From Neolewinella marina (GTDB lineage: Bacteria; Bacteroidota; Bacteroidia; Chitinophagales; Saprospiraceae), in assembly GCF_002631205.1 (NCBI RefSeq), contig NZ_PDLO01000002.1:372001-436000 (forward strand): a DNA stretch of 64,000 nucleotides, in the 5' to 3' direction. This document shows, piece by piece, positions 34,510 through 43,169 of the stretch (within the stretch, counting starts at the first letter, position 1; each line of letters opens with the position of its first letter). The notes beneath the pieces are model-generated. The model was not told the DNA's origin. It saw nothing but the letters and a program-made list of their open reading frames with translations, and searched no databases. Made by a program: the position numbers and the translations under genes.

Positions 34510-35136
34510 TTAGCTGAGCTCCTCTTCCTTGAGGTATTCCTGAAGGCGATGGCGACCGGCCTCATTGACGATGCCGTAAAAGTGATAGGTGGAGTGCTGC
34601 AAGAGAATGTCCGAAAGGGGACGCTCCAGGGCGGGAAAGACCCCGCGGTCGACGACCATCATGGTCATCCCCACGTAGAGGTTGGCAATTACCTCCGGAT
34701 CGATGTCCTCCCGGTACAGTCCCTCGGCCTTGCCTCGCTGCAGATTTTCCATCACCTGCCGCAGAAAATGGTGCTGGTGGGCCTCCACCTTGCCGTGGAA
34801 GATTTCGGGGTAGTACTTCCGCAGGTCGTGCATGGTGGTCGGCGACACCTTGCGCATCTGCCGGACGAAGTAGCGGCTGTTGTTGAGGAGTTCCTCGATG
34901 GCATCGGTCGATTCGGTGCGGTTGTGCTCCAGCGTCCTGACGTCCTCCTCCATCCCATGGTCCAGTACCAGTTGGATCAGCTCCTCCTTGTTGGCAACGG
35001 TCTGGTAAAGGGTCTTCTTGGAGATGCCGAGTTCCCGGGCGATATCGTCCATGCTGACGCTACGGATTCCCAGGCGCATGAAGAGGTCCCGGGCGGACTC
35101 TACAAGCTTCAACACTTCTTTATTGGTAGCATTCAC
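34510..35136 (-). CDS. TetR/AcrR family transcriptional regulator
   Basis: A 208-residue repressor. N-terminal helix-turn-helix: DLFMRLGIRSVSMDDIARELGISKKTLYQTVANKEELI (about 18-55). The C-terminal part is the ligand-binding domain. It heads the tolC-MFP-RND operon, and a perfect 15-bp inverted repeat lies 10 bp upstream of its start, so it probably represses its own operon until an effluxed compound binds. Ligand unknown. Confidence 0.93.
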   Translation of the reverse strand: MNATNKEVLKLVESARDLFMRLGIRSVSMDDIARELGISKKTLYQTVANKEELIQLVLDHGMEEDVRTLEHNRTESTDAIEELLNNSRYFVRQMRKVSPTTMHDLRKYYPEIFHGKVEAHQHHFLRQVMENLQRGKAEGLYREDIDPEVIANLYVGMTMMVVDRGVFPALERPLSDILLQHSTYHFYGIVNEAGRHRLQEYLKEEELS

Positions 35137-35145
35137 GCCGGTTAA

Positions 35146-35183
35146 ACGCTGGAAACTTTGAATGGTTGCAAAGTTTCCAGCGT
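35146..35183. promoter_or_regulatory. Candidate TetR operator: 15-bp perfect inverted repeat
   Basis: Arms 35146-35160 and 35169-35183 (ACGCTGGAAACTTTG and its exact complement), 8-nt spacer, immediately upstream of the tetR start. Size and symmetry fit a TetR-dimer operator. No T-run, and its orientation relative to the genes argues against a terminator. Confidence 0.65.
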
Positions 35184-35349
35184 ACTAGGCTGCGTCCTCT
35201 CGGGGCTGAAACGGTGGTTTCAGGCTTTCCCGAACGAGTGTGGGACCCGCGCTCCGCCGCCGGAAGATTAGTCGGGGAAACGGGCTTTCCACCCAAAAGA
35301 ATAGTGGTCTGCGAAGGGAAATTTTTTCCCGGAATTTTTCCTTCGGTGG

Positions 35350-36228
35350 CTACTTCCCCGTGAGCAGGGACAAGCCGTAGTCAATGAGTTGGTCAACGGT
35401 CCGGGCGGGCTGGCGGCTGAAGGTGCCCTGCGCCCGGTTGGCCAGAAGAGCGGAAAGGGAGGCCGAGCGGTGCCCGAGGGCGGTAGCCAGGGCGTAGATG
35501 CCGGCGGTTTCCATTTCGATGTTGGTGATGCGCAGGGAGTCGGAACGGAAGCTGCGCAGGGCCTCCAGCACGCTCCCGTTCAGTGCGGTAGGCAGCCGCA
35601 GCACCCGCCCCTGGGAGGCATAGAAACCCGAGGCGGTCATGGTGATGCCGGTGGCAATGCGGTCGGGGTCGGGGTTGACCAGGAAGTCGGGCAGCAGGGG
35701 GCGGACTACCGTGGGGGGCGTGGGCAAGGGGGTGCCGGCTTCTTCCAGGTGGCGGCTGAGAGCAGCGCTCAGTCCGCTATCCACTGCCGTGGTGGGGTAG
35801 AACGGGAGGAGGCCGTCCAGCGACAGGCTAGCGGTCGAAAGCACCACCGAATCGAGGGGGATATCAGACTGGAAAGCTCCGCTGGTGCCCAGGCGCAAAA
35901 AGGTCAGCGAGGTGGGCTTGGCGGCGATTTCCCGCCGTTTGAGGTCAATGTTGAAGAGGGCGTCCAGTTCGTTCAGGACGATGTCCACGTTATCGGTACC
36001 GATGCCGGTGGAAATTACGCTGAGGCGTTGGCCGTTGAGTTCGCCGGTGTGGGTAACGAATTCCCGGGCTTCCACCCGCAGTTCGATGCGGTCAAAGCGG
36101 CGGCTCACCTCCCCTACCCTTTCGGGGTCGCCCACCGTGATGATGGTGTCGGCGACCTGGCCCGGCAGCAAATGGAGGTGGTAAATCGACCCGTCGGGCC
36201 GCAGGATGAGTTCGGAGGCTGGAATCAT
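35350..36228 (-). CDS. Nucleoside phosphorylase (uridine phosphorylase-like)
   Basis: A 292-residue PNP/UDP-family enzyme that splits a nucleoside with phosphate to base and pentose-1-phosphate. Blocks: TIITVGDPERVGEVSRRFD, VISTGIGTDNVDIVLNELDAL, FLRLGTSGAFQSDIPLDSVV and NIEMETAGIYALATALGH (base/ribose site with Met-Glu-Met-like MET). ATG at 36228 is used; its first base overlaps the stop of ytxJ (TGATG), so translation is probably coupled. Base specificity is not certain. Confidence 0.87.
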   Translation of the reverse strand: MIPASELILRPDGSIYHLHLLPGQVADTIITVGDPERVGEVSRRFDRIELRVEAREFVTHTGELNGQRLSVISTGIGTDNVDIVLNELDALFNIDLKRREIAAKPTSLTFLRLGTSGAFQSDIPLDSVVLSTASLSLDGLLPFYPTTAVDSGLSAALSRHLEEAGTPLPTPPTVVRPLLPDFLVNPDPDRIATGITMTASGFYASQGRVLRLPTALNGSVLEALRSFRSDSLRITNIEMETAGIYALATALGHRSASLSALLANRAQGTFSRQPARTVDQLIDYGLSLLTGK

Positions 36229-36551
36229 CAAGACCGCTTAAGGCTAGCTACTTTTTCCTTGAGGGTGTCCTCCTGGATTTCGGAACGCCAGTAATGGGCC
36301 GCCGCTTCCCCTTCGTGCACGACGATAGCCTGGGGGCTGGCGTGCTCCACTCCGAGCCGCTCGGCAATCGCCGCCGAAAGTTCCTTGGTGTACTGTACCA
36401 CCAGGCCGTAGACCTCCAGATCGTGCTTGGCGTTGGCCACCTGCTCCTGCGCCCGGGCGCTGAACGGGCAGTTGTTGCTGTGCTTGAAGATGACGATGGG
36501 TTGCTCATGGCTGGCCGCAAGGGCCGCGTCGAGGTCCGGGGGGGTATTCAT
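36228..36551 (-). CDS. ytxJ: YtxJ-type bacilliredoxin (bacillithiol system)
   Basis: A 107-residue thioredoxin-fold protein; the single active Cys28 lies in IFKHSNNCPFSARA, matching YtxJ proteins, which act as monothiol bacilliredoxins. Start ATG at 36551 (MNTPPDLDAAL) rather than an in-frame ATG seven codons upstream. It is translationally coupled to the phosphorylase downstream. Its presence, with a YfiT-like transferase at 40136, points to bacillithiol as the cell thiol. Confidence 0.82.
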   Translation of the reverse strand: MNTPPDLDAALAASHEQPIVIFKHSNNCPFSARAQEQVANAKHDLEVYGLVVQYTKELSAAIAERLGVEHASPQAIVVHEGEAAAHYWRSEIQEDTLKEKVASLKRS

Positions 36552-36671
36552 GGTATGAAACATGCCTTGCAAACACCCGCCCCCGAACTCGGTTCGCCGT
36601 AGGGCAAGGGTACCCTACCGCAATTCGCCGGATATTTGTGTTTCCCAGCCCCCTGTACCTAACCATCCGTT

Positions 36672-37475
36672 ATGAAAAGTCCCCGCCGTTTCCAACGCTC
36701 CCAGGCCCGCAACTCCGGCCGCCCCCCGGGGCTAGACCGGCCCGCCGGTGAAGTGGTGGGCATGCGGCTCAACAAGTACATCGCCCACGCCGGGGTGGCC
36801 AGCCGCCGCACGGCCGGCGACATGGTCAAGGCCGGCAAGGTGAAGGTGAACGGCGAGGTGCTCGACAACCCCGCCTACCAGATCCAGGAAGGCGACGTGG
36901 TGGAATACAACGGTGAAGTCGTCGCTCCTTCCGAGCGCTTCGTCTACCTGCTGCTGAACAAGCCGCGGAACGTGATCACCACCACCAACGACGAACACGA
37001 CCGTACCACCGTGATGGACCTGCTCGACGAACCGGCCCTGAAGGGCATGCGGCTGTTCCCGGTGGGCCGCCTCGACCGCGACACCACCGGCCTGCTGCTC
37101 ATCACCAACGACGGAGACGTCACCACCCGGCTCACCCACCCCCGCTTCGAAACGGCCAAGATCTACGAGGCTACCCTGGACAAGCCCTTCAATACCCTGG
37201 ACCTGGCGAAGCTATCGGCCGGCTTCGACCTCGACGACGGCCCCTTCCAGGCCGACTGGGCCCGCTTCGCCCGCGAAGACGACCCCATGACGGTGAGCCT
37301 GCAAATCCACAGCGGCCGCAACCGCATCGTACGCCGGGCTTTCGAACACCTGGGCTACACGGTCGAGAAACTGGACCGCACCTACCTAGCGGGGCTGACC
37401 AAGAAGGCCCTGCCCCGGGGGTTCTACCGCTACCTGACCGAGGAGGAGGTGCGGCGGCTGAAGTATTTCAAATAG
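36672..37475 (+). CDS. rluB: 16S/23S rRNA pseudouridine synthase (RsuA/RluB family)
   Basis: A 267-residue enzyme: basic N-terminal tail, S4 RNA-binding domain (MRLNKYIAHAGVASRRTAGDMVKAGKVKVNG, about 31-61), then the RsuA-type catalytic domain with GRLDRDTTGLLLITNDGD holding the catalytic Asp, and NRIVRRAFEHLGYTVEKLDR. It isomerises a uridine of rRNA; the RluB/RsuA choice is not decidable by eye. Single gene. Confidence 0.9.
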   Translation: MKSPRRFQRSQARNSGRPPGLDRPAGEVVGMRLNKYIAHAGVASRRTAGDMVKAGKVKVNGEVLDNPAYQIQEGDVVEYNGEVVAPSERFVYLLLNKPRNVITTTNDEHDRTTVMDLLDEPALKGMRLFPVGRLDRDTTGLLLITNDGDVTTRLTHPRFETAKIYEATLDKPFNTLDLAKLSAGFDLDDGPFQADWARFAREDDPMTVSLQIHSGRNRIVRRAFEHLGYTVEKLDRTYLAGLTKKALPRGFYRYLTEEEVRRLKYFK

Positions 37476-37487
37476 GGCCGCTGCCGG

Positions 37488-38312
37488 CTAGGCTACGGCG
37501 TCGGACCGCTTGATGTGGACGTCGCGCTGGGGGAAGGGAATGCTGATGCCCTCCCGGTCGAAGGCTTTTTTCACCTGTTCGTTGAGGTGGATCAGGGCGG
37601 CCCAGTAATTGGGGTTCTCGGCCCAGGCGCGGCAGGCCAGGTCAACGCTGCTGTCGTTCAGGGTGCGTACGAAAATATCGACACCGCGATCCAGGAGGAT
37701 ACCCGGGGTTTCCTCTACGGTTTTGGTGATGACGGCGCGGGCCTTGTCGATGTCGTCTCCGTAGCCGATGCCGAAGGTCAGGTCGAGGCGGCGCACGCCC
37801 TGGGCGGTGTAGTTTTCAATGGCGTTGCCCATCACCTTGCCATTCGGGATGATGATGAGCCGGTTGTCGACCGCATTGAGGATGGTATGGAAGACCGTAA
37901 TCTCCTTCACCGTGGCCGTAAACCCGTTCGTGGCAATGACGTCGCCGACCTTGAAGGGGCGGAAGGTGAGCAGCAGGATGCCGCTGGCGAAGTGCCCCAG
38001 GTTACCCTGCAGCGCCAGGCCGACCGCCAGCGACAGGGCGGAGAGGATGGCAATGAAGGAGGTAGTTTCCACCCCGAACATCCCGGCAATGGAAAGCAAC
38101 AGCAACACCTTGAGCCCGATCTTGATGAAGCTGGTCAGGAAGCCGGAAACACTGATGTCAACGTTTCGCTTGTCCATCAGGTGGTTCAGCTGACGCGCCA
38201 GCCAGTTGATCAGCCAGAAGCCGACGACCAGCAGGAAGACCGCGGCCAGTACCGTCAGGCCAATCTGTAAGAGAATGGGCTCGTAATTTTCCCAGAGTTC
38301 ACGTATATCCAT
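37488..38312 (-). CDS. Small-conductance mechanosensitive channel (MscS family)
   Basis: A 274-residue MscS-type channel: three helices (about 12-32, 53-75 and 80-105), the pore-lining third helix being ALSLAVGLALQGNLGHFASGILLLTFRPFKVGDVI, followed by the beta domain and the C-terminal cytosolic cage. It releases solutes on osmotic down-shock. ATG at 38312 is chosen (MDIRELWENYEP); a longer frame upstream is open but is not family-like and would include the promoter box at 38335. Confidence 0.92.
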   Translation of the reverse strand: MDIRELWENYEPILLQIGLTVLAAVFLLVVGFWLINWLARQLNHLMDKRNVDISVSGFLTSFIKIGLKVLLLLSIAGMFGVETTSFIAILSALSLAVGLALQGNLGHFASGILLLTFRPFKVGDVIATNGFTATVKEITVFHTILNAVDNRLIIIPNGKVMGNAIENYTAQGVRRLDLTFGIGYGDDIDKARAVITKTVEETPGILLDRGVDIFVRTLNDSSVDLACRAWAENPNYWAALIHLNEQVKKAFDREGISIPFPQRDVHIKRSDAVA

Positions 38313-38334
38313 TGGGTTGGGGGATTTTGGCGGG

Positions 38335-38342
38335 CGAAGATA
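38335..38342 (-). promoter_or_regulatory. -7 box TATCTTCG upstream of mscS-like gene
   Basis: One mismatch to TAnnTTTG on the minus strand, 22 nt before the ATG. Confidence 0.4.
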
Positions 38343-38468
38343 GGAAAGCCCGCTTCGCCCCAACCGGTTCACGGTGAGGGTGGCCTATCTGGCGGGGATT
38401 AGGGAATACCATATTCCTTCCGTATTTTTACCACAAATAGTTTCATCCTGGCTTATCCCGAAAAAAAG

Positions 38469-38933
38469 GTGGTGTATACGGCGGAACAGGCCCTGGAGGC
38501 CCTGCAGCACTACTGTGCCTACCAGGATCGCTGCCACCAGGAAGCCCGGGACAAGCTGTACGAACTCGGGTACGGCGGCCCACCCGCCGAGGAGATCATC
38601 GTCGAGCTGATCCGCGACAAATACCTGGACGAAGAGCGCTTCGCCCGCTCCTACGCCCGGGGGAAGTTCAAGATGAAGCGTTGGGGGCGCTACCGGATCC
38701 GCAACGAGCTCAAGCAGCGCAAAATCAGCGCCTACTGCATCAAGAAAGCGATGACGGAGATCGACGAAGCCGAGTACTACGATACCCTCTGCCGGGAACT
38801 CGAGCGCCGCAACGCCGCGGAAAAGCCCGGGCAACACCCCTACCTGCGGCGGCGGCGGCTGGCCGATTACCTGGTGAAACGCGGCTACGAGTCGGGGCTG
38901 GTCTGGCAGGCCATCAATGATCTCGAGCTCTAG
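38469..38933 (+). CDS. recX: RecX family regulatory protein
   Basis: A 154-residue helical protein with the RecX three-repeat layout: AEQALEALQHYCAYQDRCHQEARDKLYELG, EEIIVELIRDKYLDEERFARSYARGKFKMKRWGRYRIRNELKQRKIS and a third repeat to the end. RecX modulates RecA filaments. The start is GTG at 38469 (two GTG codons in a row); upstream in-frame options are not better supported. No recA in the window. Confidence 0.85.
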   Translation: MVYTAEQALEALQHYCAYQDRCHQEARDKLYELGYGGPPAEEIIVELIRDKYLDEERFARSYARGKFKMKRWGRYRIRNELKQRKISAYCIKKAMTEIDEAEYYDTLCRELERRNAAEKPGQHPYLRRRRLADYLVKRGYESGLVWQAINDLEL

Positions 38934-39008
38934 GCGACAATATCCGCCGGGCCACCCGTCAAAACCCGCGGCGGTGACATCTGTTCCAAGGACAGAACCA
39001 CGTAATCC

Positions 39009-40091
39009 ATGAGCCGACGCTTTTCCCTGCTTTTTTCCCTTTCACTGCTTTTCCTGTTTTTCCTCTCCGCCTGCACGGAGGACGTACAGCGTACCCTACA
39101 GCCAACGCCCTCGGCCTTCGGTCAGATCAACAGCCTGGTAGTGATCGCCGACAGCAGTACGTGGGAGGCTGGCGTGGGCGATTCCGTGGCTTACTTCTTT
39201 GAAGCGCCCTACATCCTCCTCCCCCAGCCCGAACCCATCTTCGACGTCCGCTTCATCGAACCCGAACGGGTGGAAGCCGAGCCCACCTGGGGTCAGCTGC
39301 GCAACTACGTCGTACTGGCCGACCTCAGCGACAAGGACAGCCCCACCACCCAGATGGCCCTCCAGGACCTCAACGACGCCAAGCTGCAGGAGATCCGGGA
39401 CAACGGCTTCGGTACCGCCGTGGCCAAAAACAAGTGGGCCACCGGCCAGCAACTGATCTACGTGGTAGGCACTACCCACGACCAGCTCCTCACTGGCCTC
39501 GGCCAGGCCCACCCCGGAATCGTGAACCGCCTCCAGGAAGGGGAGGACGAGCGGCTCCGGGTAACGACCTATTTCCAGGGCGTCAACCGCCGGCTCAGTG
39601 ATACCATCCGCGACGAACTGGGGGTTTCCCTTGATGTGCCCGGCGGCTACACCCGGGTGCCATTGAACGCGGACGACGTAGTGTGGCTCCGCCGCGAGGT
39701 ACAGGGCGCCAGCATGAACATCATGGTTACCAAGGCCCCCTACGAGGATGAATCCCAGCTGTCGAAGGAGGGCCTCAAGGCCATCCGCGACCGCATCGGC
39801 AAGGAGTACGTCAGCTCCACCATCGCGAATACCTACATGCGCATCAACGACGAGGACCTGCCCCTCTTCACCGAAGCCACCCAGCTCAACGGGGCCTTCG
39901 CCATCGAGGGCCGGGGCATCTGGGAGATTGAGAACGACTTCCTGGCCGGGCCCTTCGTGTCCTACCTGCTGAACGACACCACCAACAATCAGCTGGTCCT
40001 GGTCGACGGATTCGTCTACGCCCCCGGCCGCAAGAAGCGGGACCTTATGTCGGAGATCGTCCAGGTGCTCCGTACCGCCGAAATCATCTAG
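39009..40091 (+). CDS. DUF4837 family lipoprotein
   Basis: A 360-residue predicted lipoprotein: signal peptide with lipobox LSAC (Cys22), then LQPTPSAFGQINSLVVIAD, the typical DUF4837 opening, and repeated mixed alpha/beta blocks (GIVNRLQEGEDERLRVTTYFQGVN; GRGIWEIENDFLAGPFVSYLLND). Family restricted to Bacteroidota as far as I know, function unknown, presumably periplasmic. Followed after 44 bp by the YfiT-like gene. Confidence 0.85.
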   Translation: MSRRFSLLFSLSLLFLFFLSACTEDVQRTLQPTPSAFGQINSLVVIADSSTWEAGVGDSVAYFFEAPYILLPQPEPIFDVRFIEPERVEAEPTWGQLRNYVVLADLSDKDSPTTQMALQDLNDAKLQEIRDNGFGTAVAKNKWATGQQLIYVVGTTHDQLLTGLGQAHPGIVNRLQEGEDERLRVTTYFQGVNRRLSDTIRDELGVSLDVPGGYTRVPLNADDVVWLRREVQGASMNIMVTKAPYEDESQLSKEGLKAIRDRIGKEYVSSTIANTYMRINDEDLPLFTEATQLNGAFAIEGRGIWEIENDFLAGPFVSYLLNDTTNNQLVLVDGFVYAPGRKKRDLMSEIVQVLRTAEII

Positions 40092-40135
40092 TTTAGCTTC
40101 TTTCCTTACCGGCACCGGCCACCCAAAATCAACAT

Positions 40136-40657
40136 ATGGAATCCCTGCAATACCCCATTGGCCGGCCGGCCCCACCCGTCCACGGTGACGCAGCCGCCCG
40201 CATGGAATCCGTCAAGCGCATCGGTGCCCTGCCCGAGCAACTGGAACGGCTGGCCCGGGAGCTGCACGACCGTGACCTTCTCGATACGCCCTACCGCCCC
40301 GGCGGATGGACGGCCCAGCAGGTCATCCACCACCTGGCCGACAGCCACCTGCACGCCTACCGCCGCCACAAGGTCACCTTGGTCGAAGACCACCCTACCC
40401 TGGTCCCCTACAACCAGGAGGCCTGGAGCGAGCTGCCGGACGTGATGGCCGTACCCGTACAGGCCAGCGTGGAGATGCTGAGGGGCATCCACCTCCGCCT
40501 TGCGGTGCTGCTGTCGCAGTGTACCGACGAACAGTGGGCCCGTACCGCTTACCACCCCGGCAGCGGCATTACCTACCACCTGGATACCCTGGCCGCCCAC
40601 TATGCCTGGCACGGAGATCACCACCTGGGGCATTTGCGGCTGATCCTGAAAACTTAA
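40136..40657 (+). CDS. YfiT family bacillithiol transferase (DinB fold)
   Basis: A 173-residue four-helix DinB-superfamily protein. Begins LQYPIGRPAPP, the usual YfiT start, and keeps the three metal His residues in VIHHLADSHLH and AWHGDHHLGHL. YfiT/BstA-type proteins are metal-dependent S-transferases using bacillithiol. The gene complements ytxJ at 36228 in implying a bacillithiol system. Exact substrate not visible. Confidence 0.85.
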   Translation: MESLQYPIGRPAPPVHGDAAARMESVKRIGALPEQLERLARELHDRDLLDTPYRPGGWTAQQVIHHLADSHLHAYRRHKVTLVEDHPTLVPYNQEAWSELPDVMAVPVQASVEMLRGIHLRLAVLLSQCTDEQWARTAYHPGSGITYHLDTLAAHYAWHGDHHLGHLRLILKT

Positions 40658-40773
40658 CCACTAGGAGGACTCGATATAATTAGTGGAATAAGGTCGCTTT
40701 CATTCGCAGTACACCTTGCCTGGGGCGAGATTACCCGCCATTTCTGATCGACAATATTCCTCTTCAACCATAC

Positions 40774-40811
40774 AAAAAAGCGCCCGTTCCTTAAAGAAGA
40801 AACGGGCGCTT
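40774..40811 (-). terminator. Intrinsic terminator of the leu operon
   Basis: Read on the minus strand: AAGCGCCCGTT stem, short loop, complementary arm and six T residues. Lies 22 bp after the leuB stop. Confidence 0.88.
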
Positions 40812-40833
40812 GCATGTGGTGGCGGGACCACTA

Positions 40834-41889
40834 CTAGACCGCCGCGGCAATCCGGTCGCCAAACGCGCGGGTGCCGAGCTGCTCGCGCGGGCGGAGGTCT
40901 TCGGTACCTACTCCTTCGGCCAGGGTGCGGTTGACGGCCAGGCGCAGGGCGTTGGCTTCCTCCCGCAGTTCCAGGTGGTCGAGCATCATGCCGGCCGAAA
41001 GAATGGCCGCCACGGGGTTGGCGCGGTCCTGTCCGGCACCCTCCGGCCAGGAGCCGTGGATGGGTTCGAACATGCCCACGGTGGATCCCACGCTGCTGGA
41101 GGGCAGCAGTCCCAGGGAGCCGGCCAGTACACTGGAGGCGTCGGAGAGGATATCCCCGAACATATTGCTGGTCACGATGACGTCGAACTGGGCGGGGTTC
41201 AGGATCAGCTGCATGGCCGCATTGTCCACGAACATGAAGTTCAACTCCACGTCTTCGTTTTCGCGGGCCAGTTCGCGGGTGATTTCCCGCCACAGCCGGC
41301 TGCTCTCCATAACGTTGGCCTTGTCGACCAGGGTAAGCTTGCCCCGGCGGGCGCGGGCCTCGTTGAAGGCCATCTTCACGATCCGCTCGATCTCCAGCCG
41401 GGTATAGGTGCAGGTGTCGTAGGCGGTATTGCCGTCGTCCTTACGCCCCTTTTCCCCGAAGTAGATTCCGCCGGTCAGCTCCCGGACGATGAGCATATCT
41501 ACCCCGCGGATCCGTTCCGGCCGCAGGGGGCTCAGGTCCACCAGTTCGTCGTAGCCGGCCACGGGGCGCAGGTTGGCAAACAGGCCAAGTTCCTTGCGCA
41601 GTTTCAGCAAACCCTGTTCAGGGCGCACCTTGGCCGAAGGGTCGTTGTCGAACCGGGGGTGTCCGATGGCGCCAAACAGCAGGGCGTCCGACCGCTTGCA
41701 GAGGGCAAGGGTTTCCTCCGGTAGCGGATCGCCGGTCTGGTCGATAGCTACCGCGCCTACGGGGGCGTAGGTATACTCGAAGTGGTGATTGAATTTCTTG
41801 CTGATGACGTCGAGAACCTTGATGGCCTCGGCGATGACTTCGGGTCCGATCCCGTCTCCGTCCAGGACGGCGATATTGAAGTTGCTCAC
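40834..41889 (-). CDS. leuB: 3-isopropylmalate dehydrogenase
   Basis: A 351-residue NAD-dependent beta-decarboxylating dehydrogenase: oxidises 3-isopropylmalate to 2-oxoisocaproate in leucine synthesis. Signatures: NIAVLDGDGIGPEVIAEA, RELTGGIYFGEKGRK (substrate Arg and Tyr region), and NMFGDILSDASSVLAGSLGLLPSSS. GTG start at 41889 (MSNFNIAVL). Last gene of leuC-cassette-leuD-leuB; a terminator follows. Confidence 0.97.
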   Translation of the reverse strand: MSNFNIAVLDGDGIGPEVIAEAIKVLDVISKKFNHHFEYTYAPVGAVAIDQTGDPLPEETLALCKRSDALLFGAIGHPRFDNDPSAKVRPEQGLLKLRKELGLFANLRPVAGYDELVDLSPLRPERIRGVDMLIVRELTGGIYFGEKGRKDDGNTAYDTCTYTRLEIERIVKMAFNEARARRGKLTLVDKANVMESSRLWREITRELARENEDVELNFMFVDNAAMQLILNPAQFDVIVTSNMFGDILSDASSVLAGSLGLLPSSSVGSTVGMFEPIHGSWPEGAGQDRANPVAAILSAGMMLDHLELREEANALRLAVNRTLAEGVGTEDLRPREQLGTRAFGDRIAAAV

Positions 41890-41900
41890 GTTAATGGGGT

Positions 41901-42494
41901 CTAATGTTCTTCCCGCTGGGCTTCGAATGCCTCGATCTTCTCCCGCTGGCTGAGCAGGAAGTCGATGTCGTCGTAGCCGTTGATCAGGCAGGTCTTTTTG
42001 TATTCGTCGATGTCGAAGTGGGTGGAGGTACCCGTCTCTTCGTTGGTGAAGGTCTGGGCCTCCAGGTCGATGGTGAAGCGGGCGGCGGGATTGCCCTCAA
42101 TGGTGCGGAAGATCTCGTCCAGCACCTGGGGACTCACCGTCACCGGCAGCAGCCCGTTGTTGAGGGCATTGCCCTTGAAAATGTCAGCGAAGTAGCTGGA
42201 AACCACCGCCTTGAAACCGTAGTCATAGATCGCCCAGGCGGCGTGCTCCCGGCTCGATCCGCAGCCGAAGTTGGCCCCCGCGACCAGGATCTCCCCGGAA
42301 TAGGCCGGACTGTTCAGAACAAAGTCCTCCCGGGGATGATTCAGCTTGTCGTACCGCCAGTCGCGGAACAGGTTCTCCCCGAATCCCTCCCGGGTAGTCG
42401 CCTTGAGAAAGCGGGCCGGAATGATCTGGTCTGTATCCACGTCCTCGATGGGCAGCGGAACGGCGGTGGAGGTCAGTTTTTTGAAGGGTTGCAT
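41901..42494 (-). CDS. leuD: 3-isopropylmalate dehydratase small subunit
   Basis: A 197-residue swivel-domain subunit that pairs with LeuC to isomerise 2- to 3-isopropylmalate. Blocks: [29 protein letters not shown] and [26 protein letters not shown]. 11 bp before leuB. Its start is separated from leuC by the IR-bounded cassette, an unusual spacing for subunits that normally sit side by side. Confidence 0.97.
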   Translation of the reverse strand: MQPFKKLTSTAVPLPIEDVDTDQIIPARFLKATTREGFGENLFRDWRYDKLNHPREDFVLNSPAYSGEILVAGANFGCGSSREHAAWAIYDYGFKAVVSSYFADIFKGNALNNGLLPVTVSPQVLDEIFRTIEGNPAARFTIDLEAQTFTNEETGTSTHFDIDEYKKTCLINGYDDIDFLLSQREKIEAFEAQREEH

Positions 42495-42512
42495 GTAGCG
42501 TTAAAATTTACA

Positions 42513-43163
42513 ATTTACCAAGTACCATGTACAATTTGGTGTAACCTGGCAGTTCAGAAAACCGATGGCAGGTTCAAATTTTCTACTGAAGGGTCTTTAA
42601 GCACCAATCCTGACTTATCGATTCCCAGTAGACCTCAAGCAGCCTGCTCATTCGGCCTGGAAAGCTTTTTTGTAGTGGCCATGAAAATGGCGATTAGTTC
42701 CGAAGCTTCCTTTAGCAATGGTGTCACCCTGTGCGGGGCGACGTAATTCATGTGGTAAACATACCGCAACTCAGCCCGGGCTTCCCTCAGCTCTTTCAGA
42801 AGGACCTTCAATTTATGTAAAAAGTCTCGCCGGGACTCAGCAGACCGTGCTTCCGGATAGTGGAATCCGGCGTGTGTCCCCGAGCGCAGCAACTGATTTG
42901 CGACATGTTTGGCATCGTAGTATTCCTCAATGGGTAGGGCGCGGCAAAGCATGGTACAGCGTACCCCGAATTTTACCAACCGGAGCTCTAAGTCGTCAGC
43001 GTTCATTTTCCATTCATTATGGGTGCACTAACGAACTTAGGCAATTTCCCCCAATTTACAAACAAAATGTTTGCAATTCCTGGTCTGGATTGCCCTACAT
43101 CGCGTTTGTGCTGGATCACAATCGGCAGCGACAATTGTAAATTGGACATGGTACCTGGTAAAT
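42513..43163 (-). mobile_element. IR-bounded cassette with four-helix-bundle gene inside leu operon
   Basis: A 651-bp AT-richer insert that fills the leuC-leuD gap. Its ends, 42513-42537 and 43139-43163, are 25-nt inverted repeats matching at 23 positions (core TTTACCA.GTACCATGT.CAATTT). It holds one gene (42635-43006) in the same direction as leu. The left IR lies 18 bp before leuD and the right IR 6 bp after the leuC stop. No target duplication or transposase seen. The four-helix-bundle family is known from 23S rRNA intervening sequences, which are also stem-flanked. Confidence 0.6.
42635..43006 (-). CDS. Four-helix-bundle protein (23S rRNA intervening-sequence family)
   Basis: A 123-residue basic, all-helical protein: VKFGVRCTMLCRALPIEEYYDAKHVANQLLRSGTHAGFHYPEA (helices 1-2), SRRDFLHKLKVLLKELREARAELRYVYHM (helix 3) and TPLLKEASELIAIFMATTKKLSR (helix 4). 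The TPAG-like turn (RSGTHAGFHYPEARSAES) is characteristic of the S23/IVP four-helix-bundle family. Function not established. The gene sits in an inverted-repeat-bounded cassette between leuC and leuD. Confidence 0.85.
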   Translation of the reverse strand: MNADDLELRLVKFGVRCTMLCRALPIEEYYDAKHVANQLLRSGTHAGFHYPEARSAESRRDFLHKLKVLLKELREARAELRYVYHMNYVAPHRVTPLLKEASELIAIFMATTKKLSRPNEQAA

Positions 43164-43169
43164 GGTACA

